Source: Granulicoccus phenolivorans DSM 17626 = NBRC 107789 = JCM 15570 (GTDB lineage: Bacteria > Actinomycetota > Actinomycetes > Propionibacteriales > Propionibacteriaceae). From it: a stretch of 64,000 nucleotides of DNA. Positions 33,983 through 43,105 of the stretch are shown here, piece by piece (the first letter of the stretch is position 1; each line of letters begins with the position of its first letter). The notes below the pieces were generated by a model that searched no databases, was not told where the DNA came from, and saw only the letters and a list, made by a program, of their open reading frames with translations. The stretch lies in the NCBI RefSeq assembly GCF_000423085.1, contig NZ_AUHH01000002.1, positions 1 to 64,000 on the forward strand, given 5' to 3'. Made by a program: the position numbers and the translations under genes.

Positions 33983-36894
33983 CCGAGGCCAGTTTCCCGC
34001 GCACCGATCTTGCCGTCGACATCAGCCATGGGCTGCTGCAGCGCAACGATCGTGCGCCACGCAGGATGAATCCTCAGGTCGTCCTCAATGCCGAGCAGGC
34101 AAATCAGACCGTGCTCCGGATCCTTCGCGAGGAGTTGTTGCACAGCCACACGTTCTTGTTCTCCACCGCTTTTGTGACCCCGCGGGCGATCGCGCTGCTC
34201 AAGCAGGAGTTGATCGACTTCGCCGACAATGGGGGCACAGGTACCGTCGTCACCTCCACCTATCTGCGCTTCAACAGTCCCCAGGCATTCGCGGAGTTGC
34301 TCAATCTGCGCCGGATCGGCCTGGATGTCCGGGTCCACTCAGCTCCGGCCTTTCACCCCAAGGGGTATCTGTTCACCGAATCCGGACTCCATACGGCCAT
34401 GATCGGCAGTTCGAATCTCACCGAGAACGCCCTGGTTCGTAACTACGAATGGAACCTGAAGATCAGCGCAGCCCCCGGCAGTGACCTGGGGGAACAACTG
34501 GCAGCCCTGCTGCGGCGTCAGATCAGCGAATCCGAGCCGCTGACCCAGCAGTGGGTGGACGATTACGCCGCCGGGTGGACGCCGCCTCGCGGCGTCGACG
34601 CGGGCCCGGCCGCCGGGGCGTACCGACGAAGCAGCAAGGGTGCGGTGATTGTGCCGACGCCGATGCAACGCGAAGCCCTGGCCGCGTTGGCCGAACTGCG
34701 CGCCGCCGGGGAACGCCGAGCCCTGATCATTTCGGCGACCGGCACCGGCAAGACCATGCTCTCCGCCCTCGACGCGCGCACCGCCGCGGCCGGTTCGACG
34801 CTGTTTCTGGCCCACCGTGAGCAGATCCTCGACCGGACCATCACCGAGTACCGCAAGGCACTGGGCGGCAGCGCCGACGACTTCGGCAAACTCAGTGGCT
34901 CGGTCCGCCAGACCGACGCCCAGCACCTGTTCGCAACCATCCAGACGCTCTCGAAGCCGGAGATCCTCGCGCAGTTCTCCCCGGGCCGCTTCGATTACAT
35001 CGTGATCGACGAAGCGCACCGGGCGTCCGCCGACAGCTATCGGCGCGTCCTGGCGCACTTCACTCCACGGTTCCTGTTGGGGATGACCGCGACTCCGGAA
35101 CGGATGGACGGCGAAGATATCTATCCGCTGTTCGACCACAACGTCCCCTATGAGATCCGCCTGCACCGAGCGCTCGAGGACGATCTGCTCTGCCCCTTCC
35201 ACTATTACGGTGTCGCGGACGTGGCCTTCGACTCGGTGCTCGACGGCGCCGGCGATGCCGCTGCCCCACCCGAGCTGTCGGTGCTGATCAGTGCCGAGCG
35301 GGTGGCACATCTGATCCGGGCAATCGAGATCTACGGGCAGGCGGGGGTCGCCCCGCGGGGCCTGATCTTCTGCAGCCGGATCGAGGAGGCGCGGGCCCTC
35401 TCTGAGGCGCTCAACGAGCGCACCCTCCGCGGACAGCCCCTGCGGACGGTGGCCCTGGCCGGGAGCGATTCGATCGAGTTCCGGAAGGAAGCAGTGGCGC
35501 GTCTGGAGGCGGGCGACGTGGACTATCTGCTGACCGTGGACGTGTTCAACGAGGGAGTGGACATTCCGTCGATAAACCAGATCATCATGCTGCGCCAGAC
35601 GCAATCCGCCACCGTCTTTGTCCAACAACTCGGCCGGGGGCTACGAAAACATCCAGCGAAGGACTATGTGGTCGTCCTGGACTTCATCGGGAATTATCAG
35701 AACAACTATCTGATCCCGGTCGCCTTGTTCGGTGATGAATCCCTGCACAAGGAGTCACTCAATCAGCGGCTGGCCGCGGCCGAAGAGTCCGGCGTGCTGC
35801 CCGGGCTGGCCAGCATCCGGTTCGACCGGGTCTCGCAGCGTCGGGTGCTTCGTTCGATCGCCGACGCCCGCCTGGATTCCGTCCCGAATCTGAAGCAGGC
35901 GATCATGCGCCTGCGCAGTCGACTGGGTCGCCTTCCCGATCTGGCCGACTTTCTGCCCGCCGAGTCGGCCGATCCCGTACTGCTGGCCACCAAGCGGCGG
36001 TCCTATCCGGATCTCGTCGAACAGGTCCTGCGTACGCCTATGGGCCTCACCGACCAGCAGCACGGGTGGCTCAAGCAGTTGTCCCATGAAGTCCTGCCGG
36101 CCGCCCGGGGCCATGAGTTCGAGGCCCTGGCCGGACTGCTGCGACGCCCCGGACTGACCGCGTCGGAACTGGCCGCGCTGTTCATCGACGCCGACCTGCC
36201 CGTGGACGACCAGACTGTGGCGTCCGTGTCGGACTCATTTACGCTGGCCACCCACAGCCGGACGGTCCAGGATCGCTATCCGGAGCGAGTCGCGGAGCAG
36301 GTCGGCGGGCAGGTGCGCCTGACCCACGCCTTCATGGCGGGCTACCAGCAGAATCCGGCCTTTGGCCGCGCGGTAGACGACATTGTGATGACCGGCCGAC
36401 AGCTGGTCGCCCGCCGGTACGCCGCCGCGCATCCTTTCGCTCCCGGCTACCAGTATTCACGCAATGAAGTCACCCGGCTGCTCGGGTGGCCTCGCTCCTT
36501 CGCGTCCACGATCTACGGTTACAAGATTTATCGTGGCGTGTGCCCGATCTTCATAACGCTGCACAAGCCCGCGAATGTGCCGGAGAGTCTTCAGTACCAG
36601 GACCGGCTGCTCGATCCGCAGACCGTGGAGTGGTTCACCCGGTCCCGACGGACGCTGACGAGTAAGGACGTGGCTCCGATCGTGGCCAATCAGGTCCGGG
36701 TCGAGGTCTTCGTCCGGCGTGATGACGCCGAGGGTCCGGCGCACTACTACCTCGGCTCGGCGACCTCAGCCGAGGCCCGCGAGGATTCGATGCCCGAGGG
36801 GGCCAGAGCTCCGGTGGTCCGGATCCGACTGCACCTTGCCGAGCCGATCGGATCCGGCTTGTTCGACTACTTCCACCCCACCCTTTTCAGCTGA
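33979..36894 (+). CDS. PLD nuclease - superfamily 2 helicase - DUF3427 protein
   Basis: 971 residues. An N-terminal phospholipase-D-type nuclease domain shows HPKGYLF (H about 126) and IGSSNLT. A superfamily 2 helicase follows with GTGKT (about 255-259), DEAH (about 344), TATP and a C-terminal helicase domain ending in QLGRGLRKH. The last 380 residues are DUF3427 (GLTDQQHGWLKQL; GWPRSFASTIYGYK). DUF3427 proteins of this layout are predicted DNA-damage or phage-defence enzymes; activity is not proven. It overlaps the NUDIX stop by four bases. It uses more A/T-ending codons than its recCBD neighbours, suggesting later acquisition. Confidence 0.87.
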   Translation: MTEASFPRTDLAVDISHGLLQRNDRAPRRMNPQVVLNAEQANQTVLRILREELLHSHTFLFSTAFVTPRAIALLKQELIDFADNGGTGTVVTSTYLRFNSPQAFAELLNLRRIGLDVRVHSAPAFHPKGYLFTESGLHTAMIGSSNLTENALVRNYEWNLKISAAPGSDLGEQLAALLRRQISESEPLTQQWVDDYAAGWTPPRGVDAGPAAGAYRRSSKGAVIVPTPMQREALAALAELRAAGERRALIISATGTGKTMLSALDARTAAAGSTLFLAHREQILDRTITEYRKALGGSADDFGKLSGSVRQTDAQHLFATIQTLSKPEILAQFSPGRFDYIVIDEAHRASADSYRRVLAHFTPRFLLGMTATPERMDGEDIYPLFDHNVPYEIRLHRALEDDLLCPFHYYGVADVAFDSVLDGAGDAAAPPELSVLISAERVAHLIRAIEIYGQAGVAPRGLIFCSRIEEARALSEALNERTLRGQPLRTVALAGSDSIEFRKEAVARLEAGDVDYLLTVDVFNEGVDIPSINQIIMLRQTQSATVFVQQLGRGLRKHPAKDYVVVLDFIGNYQNNYLIPVALFGDESLHKESLNQRLAAAEESGVLPGLASIRFDRVSQRRVLRSIADARLDSVPNLKQAIMRLRSRLGRLPDLADFLPAESADPVLLATKRRSYPDLVEQVLRTPMGLTDQQHGWLKQLSHEVLPAARGHEFEALAGLLRRPGLTASELAALFIDADLPVDDQTVASVSDSFTLATHSRTVQDRYPERVAEQVGGQVRLTHAFMAGYQQNPAFGRAVDDIVMTGRQLVARRYAAAHPFAPGYQYSRNEVTRLLGWPRSFASTIYGYKIYRGVCPIFITLHKPANVPESLQYQDRLLDPQTVEWFTRSRRTLTSKDVAPIVANQVRVEVFVRRDDAEGPAHYYLGSATSAEAREDSMPEGARAPVVRIRLHLAEPIGSGLFDYFHPTLFS

Positions 36895-36964
36895 GTCCGG
36901 CCGGTTGCCGGCCGCCTCGATGCGAGTGGCCGACCCCACCACCTTGCGATATTGTCATTTCATC

Positions 36965-37327
36965 ATGTCGCAACAATGGACCGCGCGTCCGCTCTACGAG
37001 GTCAAGGCCGGACTGTTCCGGGGCCTGTCGCATCCCTATCGCATCCGCCTGCTGGAGCTGCTCGCCGACGGCGAGGAACACACCGTCACCGAGCTCCTGG
37101 AGAACATCGAGCTGGAACCCTCCCATGCGTCGCAACACCTGGCAGTGCTGCGACGCCATCGCCTGGTGGATTCCGAACGCCGGGGCAGCCACGTCTACTA
37201 CCGGCTGGTGTCCCCCAAGGTGGCCGAGCTGCTGGCGGTCGCCCGCTCGCTGCTGTTCGAACTGACCACCGCCGACGCCGAAGCGGTCGAGGCCCTGGCC
37301 GAGCTCCCGGATCTGCCGGCCCGATGA
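36965..37327 (+). CDS. ArsR-family winged-helix regulator
   Basis: 120 residues. The HTH is clear (HTVTELLENIELEPSHASQHLAVLRRHRLVDSERRGSHVYYRL). No cysteine or clustered histidine metal site is visible, so it is probably not a classical metal sensor. TATTGT about 10 bases upstream suggests a near-leaderless message; an ATTGT/ACAAT pair surrounds the start codon and may be its operator. It overlaps sulP by four bases, so it likely autoregulates an arsR-sulP operon. Confidence 0.85.
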   Translation: MSQQWTARPLYEVKAGLFRGLSHPYRIRLLELLADGEEHTVTELLENIELEPSHASQHLAVLRRHRLVDSERRGSHVYYRLVSPKVAELLAVARSLLFELTTADAEAVEALAELPDLPAR

Positions 37328-38976
37328 GTGTGGCTCAGCGGGTCCGTTCCCTGCTTCCTTCCCTGGATGACTACCGGAACCTGCGCCACACCTGGCGCAG
37401 CGACCTCGTTGCCGGTCTCACCGTCGGCATCGTGGCCCTACCACTGGCGCTCGGCTTCGGGGTCAGCTCCGGCGTCAGCGCCGAAGCCGGACTGATCACC
37501 GCGATCGTGGCCGGCATACTGGCGGCGATCTTCGGCGGTTCGAACGTTCAGATCTCCGGACCGACCGGCGCCATGGTGGTGGTCCTGCTGCCGATCGTCG
37601 CCCAGCACGGGGTCGGTGCCGTGGCCACGGTGAGCGTACTGGCCGGTCTCATCGTGATCGTCGCCGGCGTCCTGCGACTGGGCCGCGCGGTCTCGTTCAT
37701 CCCGTGGCCGGTGATCGAGGGATTCACCCTCGGTATCGCGCTCATCATCTTTCTGCAGCAGGTTCCCCTGCTGACCTCCCACGACCAAGCGGGTGCCGGC
37801 GAGCACAGTTCGAATGCGGTCATCGCCGCCGGCCAGGCGATCGCGGCTGCCGACCCGGCGTACGTCGCCTGGGCGGTCGGGGCCGCGGCAATCGTGGCGG
37901 TCATCATGGTGCTCGCCCCGCGGGTGCATCGCGCGATCCCGGGCTCGATCATCGGCATCGTGGTGGTCACCCTGCTGTGCGCGGTCGTGCCGACCCCGCT
38001 GGCCCGGATCGGCACCCTGCCCAATACCCTGCCCGCACCGTCGCTGCCCAACCTGAATCCGGCCGTGGTGGGGTCCTTGCTGATGCCCGCGGTCACGGTC
38101 GCAGCCCTGGCCGCGATCGAATCGCTGCTCTCGGCCCGGGTCGCCGCCTCGCTGGAGGACACCGGACCCTATGACCCGGACCGCGAACTGGTCGGCCAGG
38201 GTCTGGCCTCCATCGGTTCCGGTGTCTTCGGCGGCATGCCGGCCACCGGCGCCATCGCCCGGACCGCGGTCAATGTCCGCGCCGGCGGCCGAACCCGCCT
38301 GGCAGCGATCGTGCATTCGCTGGTCCTGCTGACGATCGTGCTCGTGGCGGCCGGGCCGGTCGGAATGATCCCGCTGGCCGCACTCGCCGGGATCCTGATG
38401 GTGACCGCCGTCCGGATGGTGCAACTGTCCACCGTGCGCTCGATCATCCGGTCCACCCGGTCCGATGCCGCCGCGTTCCTGCTCACCGCCCTGGTCACGG
38501 TCTCCTTCGACCTGATCGTCGCCGTGATCGTCGGGATGGTGCTGGCCGGGATCGTCGCGCTGCGCCACATGTCCCGGGCGGCCGGCGTACATCGCGAGGA
38601 GTTGGCCGGGGAGCCGCAGCCCGGGGACGAACGGATCGCCGTGCTGCGGCTGGACGGACCGCTCATCTTCACCTCGGCCGACCGGGTCCTGGAGCTGGTC
38701 ACCGGCATCCGTGGCACCCAGGTGGTGATCCTGCGGCTCTCCCAGCTCGAACTGGTCGATGCCAGCGGCGCCCGGGTCCTCGCCGAAATCGTTCAGTCCC
38801 TGGAACGACGCGGGATCACCGTGCTGATCAAGGGCGTACGCTCCGACCACGATCGGCTCTTCCGATCGGTGGGTGTGCTGGCCTCACTGCGCCATCACCG
38901 GCATCAGTTCAACGATCTCGATGCGGCGGTGGCACATGCCCGCAGTCACGTTCAGCGGGCCGAGGCCGCCGGGTAG
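37324..38976 (+). CDS. SulP-family anion transporter with STAS domain
   Basis: 550 residues. About twelve membrane segments begin with the SulP signature (DLVAGLTVGIVALPLALGFG; SGPTGAM), followed by a cytoplasmic STAS domain at about 440-545 (VVILRLSQLELVDASGARVL). The family carries sulfate, bicarbonate, dicarboxylates or other anions; the substrate is not decidable. It is translationally coupled to the ArsR gene. The 3' end overlaps the convergent nudC gene by 25 bases. Confidence 0.92.
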   Translation: MSVAQRVRSLLPSLDDYRNLRHTWRSDLVAGLTVGIVALPLALGFGVSSGVSAEAGLITAIVAGILAAIFGGSNVQISGPTGAMVVVLLPIVAQHGVGAVATVSVLAGLIVIVAGVLRLGRAVSFIPWPVIEGFTLGIALIIFLQQVPLLTSHDQAGAGEHSSNAVIAAGQAIAAADPAYVAWAVGAAAIVAVIMVLAPRVHRAIPGSIIGIVVVTLLCAVVPTPLARIGTLPNTLPAPSLPNLNPAVVGSLLMPAVTVAALAAIESLLSARVAASLEDTGPYDPDRELVGQGLASIGSGVFGGMPATGAIARTAVNVRAGGRTRLAAIVHSLVLLTIVLVAAGPVGMIPLAALAGILMVTAVRMVQLSTVRSIIRSTRSDAAAFLLTALVTVSFDLIVAVIVGMVLAGIVALRHMSRAAGVHREELAGEPQPGDERIAVLRLDGPLIFTSADRVLELVTGIRGTQVVILRLSQLELVDASGARVLAEIVQSLERRGITVLIKGVRSDHDRLFRSVGVLASLRHHRHQFNDLDAAVAHARSHVQRAEAAG

Positions 38977-39833
38977 CGCCACCGATCGATCAGGGCCGCC
39001 GCGATCGAGCCGCGGAACGGCAACTTCACCGTCCCTGCTTCCACCGCGCGGGCCAGCTCGTCCCGCGTGAACCACGCTGCGTGCACGATCTCCTCGCCGT
39101 CCACCTTGATCTCGGTGGTCGCGGCGCGGGCCTCGAACCCGATCATGATCGAGCGCGGGAACGGCCAGGGCTGTGAGCCCATGTACTTCACCTCACGCAG
39201 GTGGATCCCGGACTCCTCGAGCACCTCCCGGAAACAGGTCTGTTCGAAGGACTGCCCCGCCTCGACGAACCCGGCGAGCACCGAGTAGCGGCCCTCGTCC
39301 CAGGTCCCCTGATGGGCGAGCAGGATCCGGTCGTCGTCATCGATGATCGACACGATGACCGCCGGATCGGTCCGCGGAAACTCGAGCCAGTCACAGTTCG
39401 GGCAGATCCGGGCGTACCCGCCCCGGATCCGCTGGGTGAGCTTGCCGCAGGACACGCAGTAGCCACCGGAGCGATGCCAGTTCAGGATCGCCGCGGTCGA
39501 GGTGATCACCTCGAGTTCGCCACCCTCGGCGCGCCCGAGCAGCTTCCGGATGGCGACCGTGGGTGTGTCCAGGATCGTGGTGACCGCGAAATACGGCACC
39601 CCCTCGAGCAGGCCCAGGAACACATGGCGCTGCTCGTCGTACTCACCGGTGGTGTCCACCGGCTCGATCCGGCCGGCCTCGCGGTCACCGCGGAACTGCC
39701 CCTCCCAATCGACCTCGACCAGCCGGGCCCGTGGATCGGCCCACAGTTCGGCGAGACGCTCGGCGGTCCGGGCGTCATCGGCCCGATCGAGAATGGCTTC
39801 TTGACCCCAGTTGTGCAGCGACCAGTTGTTCAC
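38952..39833 (-). CDS. nudC: NudC-type NAD(+)/NADH diphosphatase
   Basis: 293 residues from GTG at 39833, whose GTGA overlaps the stop of adnB; this start is preferred over an upstream TTG. The zinc ribbon (CVSCGK...CPNCDW), the Nudix box (GFVEAGQSFEQTCFREVLEESG) and the NudC-specific SQPWPFP motif are all present. It hydrolyses NADH to NMNH and AMP, and in several bacteria removes the NAD cap from RNA. It lies directly after adnAB, close to uvrD2 and whiB7, as in mycobacteria. Confidence 0.95.
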   Translation of the reverse strand: MNNWSLHNWGQEAILDRADDARTAERLAELWADPRARLVEVDWEGQFRGDREAGRIEPVDTTGEYDEQRHVFLGLLEGVPYFAVTTILDTPTVAIRKLLGRAEGGELEVITSTAAILNWHRSGGYCVSCGKLTQRIRGGYARICPNCDWLEFPRTDPAVIVSIIDDDDRILLAHQGTWDEGRYSVLAGFVEAGQSFEQTCFREVLEESGIHLREVKYMGSQPWPFPRSIMIGFEARAATTEIKVDGEEIVHAAWFTRDELARAVEAGTVKLPFRGSIAAALIDRWRYPAASAR

Positions 39834-42800
39834 AACCCCACCGTATCGTTCAACCAACTCTCCAGTTCAGTCCTGCCCCCGAGACCGGTCGGGCGGACCA
39901 GCCGGGCATCGCGGACGTAGTAGAAAACGGCATCGACCTGATCGGGGGTCAAGCCGTGCAGTTCGGCCCACGCCAGCCGGTAGATCGCCAACTGCCCCAC
40001 ATCGGCCTCGGTGGCCGCATTGGTCTTCCAGTCCACCACCTGCCAGTGGTAACCGTCGCTCCCGTCCAGTCGGTACGCCGCATCGATCCGACCCCGGATC
40101 AGCTGGGCGCCCAGCCGCAGCGTGAAGGCGCGCTCGATGGCGTCGGGGATTCGCTCGGCGTACGGCCCGGCCCGGAACGCGTCGATCAGCTCGGTCAGTT
40201 CGGTCCGGTCGGGGGTGTCCTCATCGGCCCGATCGGCCAGGGTGTCCGGGTCGAACAGGGGCACGGTGTGCTGCAGGCGGGCGTAGTACTGCTCGACCCA
40301 CTCGTGGAACAGCGACCCGCGTCGGGCGGCTGCCGACGGCGGCTGGGGCATCGGCCGGATCAGTTCGGCGGCGAAGGCCTGGGGGTCGGCGCGGACCTGC
40401 AACAACCGCGTCGCCGACAGCGACTCCGGCATCAGCACCGCACGTACGCCGCGGCGCGACTCCCGCAGCTCGGCGGTCAGCCGATCGATGTCATCGTCCC
40501 AGCCGGCGATCTGCTCGGCGATATCCAGCATCAGCGGTTCATCGTCCAGCTGATAGGAGCCGGTCTGCGCGAAACGGGCCCGAGCCGCCTCCACAGCCAG
40601 GGCCGCGTCCCGGCGGCGGCGTTCGGCATCCGGGTCCAGGGGCTGCGGCCAGACCACGGCCTCGATGGTGGCGTCCAACGGGTTCTGCGCCCCGGCTTCC
40701 GGCGCCGGCGCCTCGGCCAGCATGCGGCCGTCCCGACGGGCCACCTCGCTGATCACCCGGAAGTACGGCGACGGCGCCTTCGGTTTCACCAGGCCCGGCT
40801 GCCACACATGCGCGGAGGCCACCAGGCGCCGCTTGGCCCGGGTGACCGCGACATAGGCCAGGCGATCCTCCGAGCGGGTCTGCTGCTCCTTGAGCGCCGT
40901 GGCGTACGCATCCAGCCCGACCTTCGACACCTCGGTCAGCTGCGGGATCGAGTCCCGGTCCCCGCGCAGCCCCGCGGGGACCGCCGCCGCGTTCTTGGTC
41001 CAGTTGTCGGTCACCCGAGTGCTCGGGAACACCTCGGCGACCACCCCGGGCAGGAACACCAGCTGCCACTCCAGCCCCTTCGCCTTGTGCACGGTGAGCA
41101 GCTTCACCGAGTTCGCCTCGGTCGGGACCGCCTGCTCCAGCCCGACCGAATGCTCGACCTCGGCATCCAGATAGGCCAGCAGACCGCTGAGCGAGGCGTC
41201 ACCGTCCACATCGACATAGCCGGCCACCGCGTCGAGGAAGGTGGCCAGCTGGGTGCGCCGCCCGGACGCGTCGAACTCGGGGGTGGCAACCAGTTCCACG
41301 TCCAGCCCCAGCGCCTGGATCACCCGTCTAACCAGATCCAGCACCGGCTCCTCGGCATGGGAGCGCAGCGTGGCGAGCTCGGCGGCGCAGATCGCGAACC
41401 GCTGTCGGGCCGCCTCCGAGTAGGGCAGGTCCCCGGGATCGGAGAGCGCATCGACCAGGCTGATCACCTCGGTCGGGTCGATGTCGGCCACCGCGTCGGC
41501 CAGTGCCGCGGCCAGTTCCTCGGATTCCGCCGCCTCGTCGCGGCGCTGGCCGGCCAGGTACGCCGCACGCTGCCCCAACAGGGCAAGATCCCGCGGCCCG
41601 ATCCGCCACCGCGCCCCGGACAGCAGTCGCAGCAGACTCGGATTGGCGGTCACATCGTTCACCAGCCGCAGCGTGCAGACCACGTCCAGGATTTCCGGGA
41701 GTTCCAGCAGACCGCCCAGCCCGACGATCTCCACCGGGATCGAGCGGGCCGACAACTCCCCGAACAGCGAGCCGATCTGGCTGTTGCGCCGGGCCAGCAC
41801 CGCGATGTCGGACCAGGCCGCGACCTCGCCGTGCTCCTTGGCGGCCGCGATCTGGTCGGCCACCCACGCGATCTCCTCGGGCCAGCTGATGAAGGTGGCC
41901 GCAGCGACCTCGCCGGCCGGCGCCTCGGGCGGACCGACCAGGGCCTGATCGGACAGGTCGGAGGTCAGCAGCGGGTCCGCGCGCAGGGGTGCGGCCAGCT
42001 GGTTCGCCACCTCGAGGATGGTGTGCCCCGAGCGCCGGTTCACCGTGAGGGCGTACGGCGTGGCCGGCCCTCCATCGGCCCGCCGGAAGTGGTCGCTGAA
42101 CTCGAGAATGTTGCTCGCGGCGGCGCCGCGCCAGCCGTAGATCGCCTGGAACGGGTCGCCCACAGCAGTCACCGGATGCCCGCGCCCCTCGTCGGTGCGC
42201 TCCCCGGAGAACAACCCGTGCAGCAGTTCGGCCTGGGCCGAGGAGGTGTCCTGATATTCGTCGAGCAACACCACCCGGAACTGCTCGCGCAGCAGTTCCC
42301 CGACCACCGGCACCCGGCCGACCAGGTCGGCGGCCACCGCCATCTGATCGGAGAACTCCACCACGCCCAACTCACGTTTCAGTCGCTGGTACTGGGTCAC
42401 CAGCCCGGCCAATTCCAACCGTTCGTCCAGGGTGGCCAGCGCATCGTCGATCTGCTTGTACCGGCCCCCGCCGCGTTTGGGCGGCGCCGACAGCAGTTCC
42501 ATCCGGTACGCCCGGGCGTCGGCGTCCAGGTCGGCCGCGCTGACCAGGTGCGACTGCATGTCGCTGTCCAGGCCGAGCACCCGCTCGGTGATGCTGCTCG
42601 GACGCAGCCGGGACAGGGCCTCGAACGGCCCGGCGGCATTCTTCACCACTCGCGCCGCCAGCCGGTAGCGCGTGGCGCCGGTGATCATCACCGGGTCGGT
42701 GTCCACCCCGATCCGCATCCCGTGCTCCGACACCAGGCGCGCGGCGAACGCGTCATAGGTCATCACGACCTGCTCGCCGGCCTCGTCCACGCCATCGTTG

Positions 42801-43105
42801 TTCAGCACGTCGGCCCGGACCAGCGCGGCCCGCACCCGGGCGGACAGTTCGGCGGCCGCCTTACGGGTGAAGGTCAGCCCGAGCACTTCCTCGGGGCGGA
42901 CCTGCCCGGTCCCGACCAGCCAGACCACCCGTGCGGCCATCACCGTCGTCTTGCCCGACCCGGCGCCGGCGATGATCACCGCGGGCTCCAGCGGGGCGGT
43001 GATCGCAGCCAGTTGCTGGTCGGAGAACGGGATCCCCAGGGCCTCGCACAGTTCGTCGGGGGTACGCAGCGCCCGCCGGGCACCGGGAAAGTCCAGCACC
43101 GTCAT
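39830..43105 (-). CDS. adnB: AdnB-type subunit of AdnAB helicase-nuclease
   Basis: 1091 residues from ATG at 43105, overlapping the adnA stop (ATGA). The UvrD-like motor has Walker A AGAGSGKT (46-53), DEYQDTSS, GDPFQAIYGWRGAA and VAVTRAKRRL. A C-terminal RecB-family nuclease has GRIDAAYRL and VVDWKTN (D about 1024). In mycobacteria AdnB is the lead motor of this double-strand-break end-resection machine. The order adnA-adnB matches Rv3202c-Rv3201c. It is encoded in the same window as a complete RecBCD. Confidence 0.93.
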   Translation of the reverse strand: MTVLDFPGARRALRTPDELCEALGIPFSDQQLAAITAPLEPAVIIAGAGSGKTTVMAARVVWLVGTGQVRPEEVLGLTFTRKAAAELSARVRAALVRADVLNNDGVDEAGEQVVMTYDAFAARLVSEHGMRIGVDTDPVMITGATRYRLAARVVKNAAGPFEALSRLRPSSITERVLGLDSDMQSHLVSAADLDADARAYRMELLSAPPKRGGGRYKQIDDALATLDERLELAGLVTQYQRLKRELGVVEFSDQMAVAADLVGRVPVVGELLREQFRVVLLDEYQDTSSAQAELLHGLFSGERTDEGRGHPVTAVGDPFQAIYGWRGAAASNILEFSDHFRRADGGPATPYALTVNRRSGHTILEVANQLAAPLRADPLLTSDLSDQALVGPPEAPAGEVAAATFISWPEEIAWVADQIAAAKEHGEVAAWSDIAVLARRNSQIGSLFGELSARSIPVEIVGLGGLLELPEILDVVCTLRLVNDVTANPSLLRLLSGARWRIGPRDLALLGQRAAYLAGQRRDEAAESEELAAALADAVADIDPTEVISLVDALSDPGDLPYSEAARQRFAICAAELATLRSHAEEPVLDLVRRVIQALGLDVELVATPEFDASGRRTQLATFLDAVAGYVDVDGDASLSGLLAYLDAEVEHSVGLEQAVPTEANSVKLLTVHKAKGLEWQLVFLPGVVAEVFPSTRVTDNWTKNAAAVPAGLRGDRDSIPQLTEVSKVGLDAYATALKEQQTRSEDRLAYVAVTRAKRRLVASAHVWQPGLVKPKAPSPYFRVISEVARRDGRMLAEAPAPEAGAQNPLDATIEAVVWPQPLDPDAERRRRDAALAVEAARARFAQTGSYQLDDEPLMLDIAEQIAGWDDDIDRLTAELRESRRGVRAVLMPESLSATRLLQVRADPQAFAAELIRPMPQPPSAAARRGSLFHEWVEQYYARLQHTVPLFDPDTLADRADEDTPDRTELTELIDAFRAGPYAERIPDAIERAFTLRLGAQLIRGRIDAAYRLDGSDGYHWQVVDWKTNAATEADVGQLAIYRLAWAELHGLTPDQVDAVFYYVRDARLVRPTGLGGRTELESWLNDTVGL

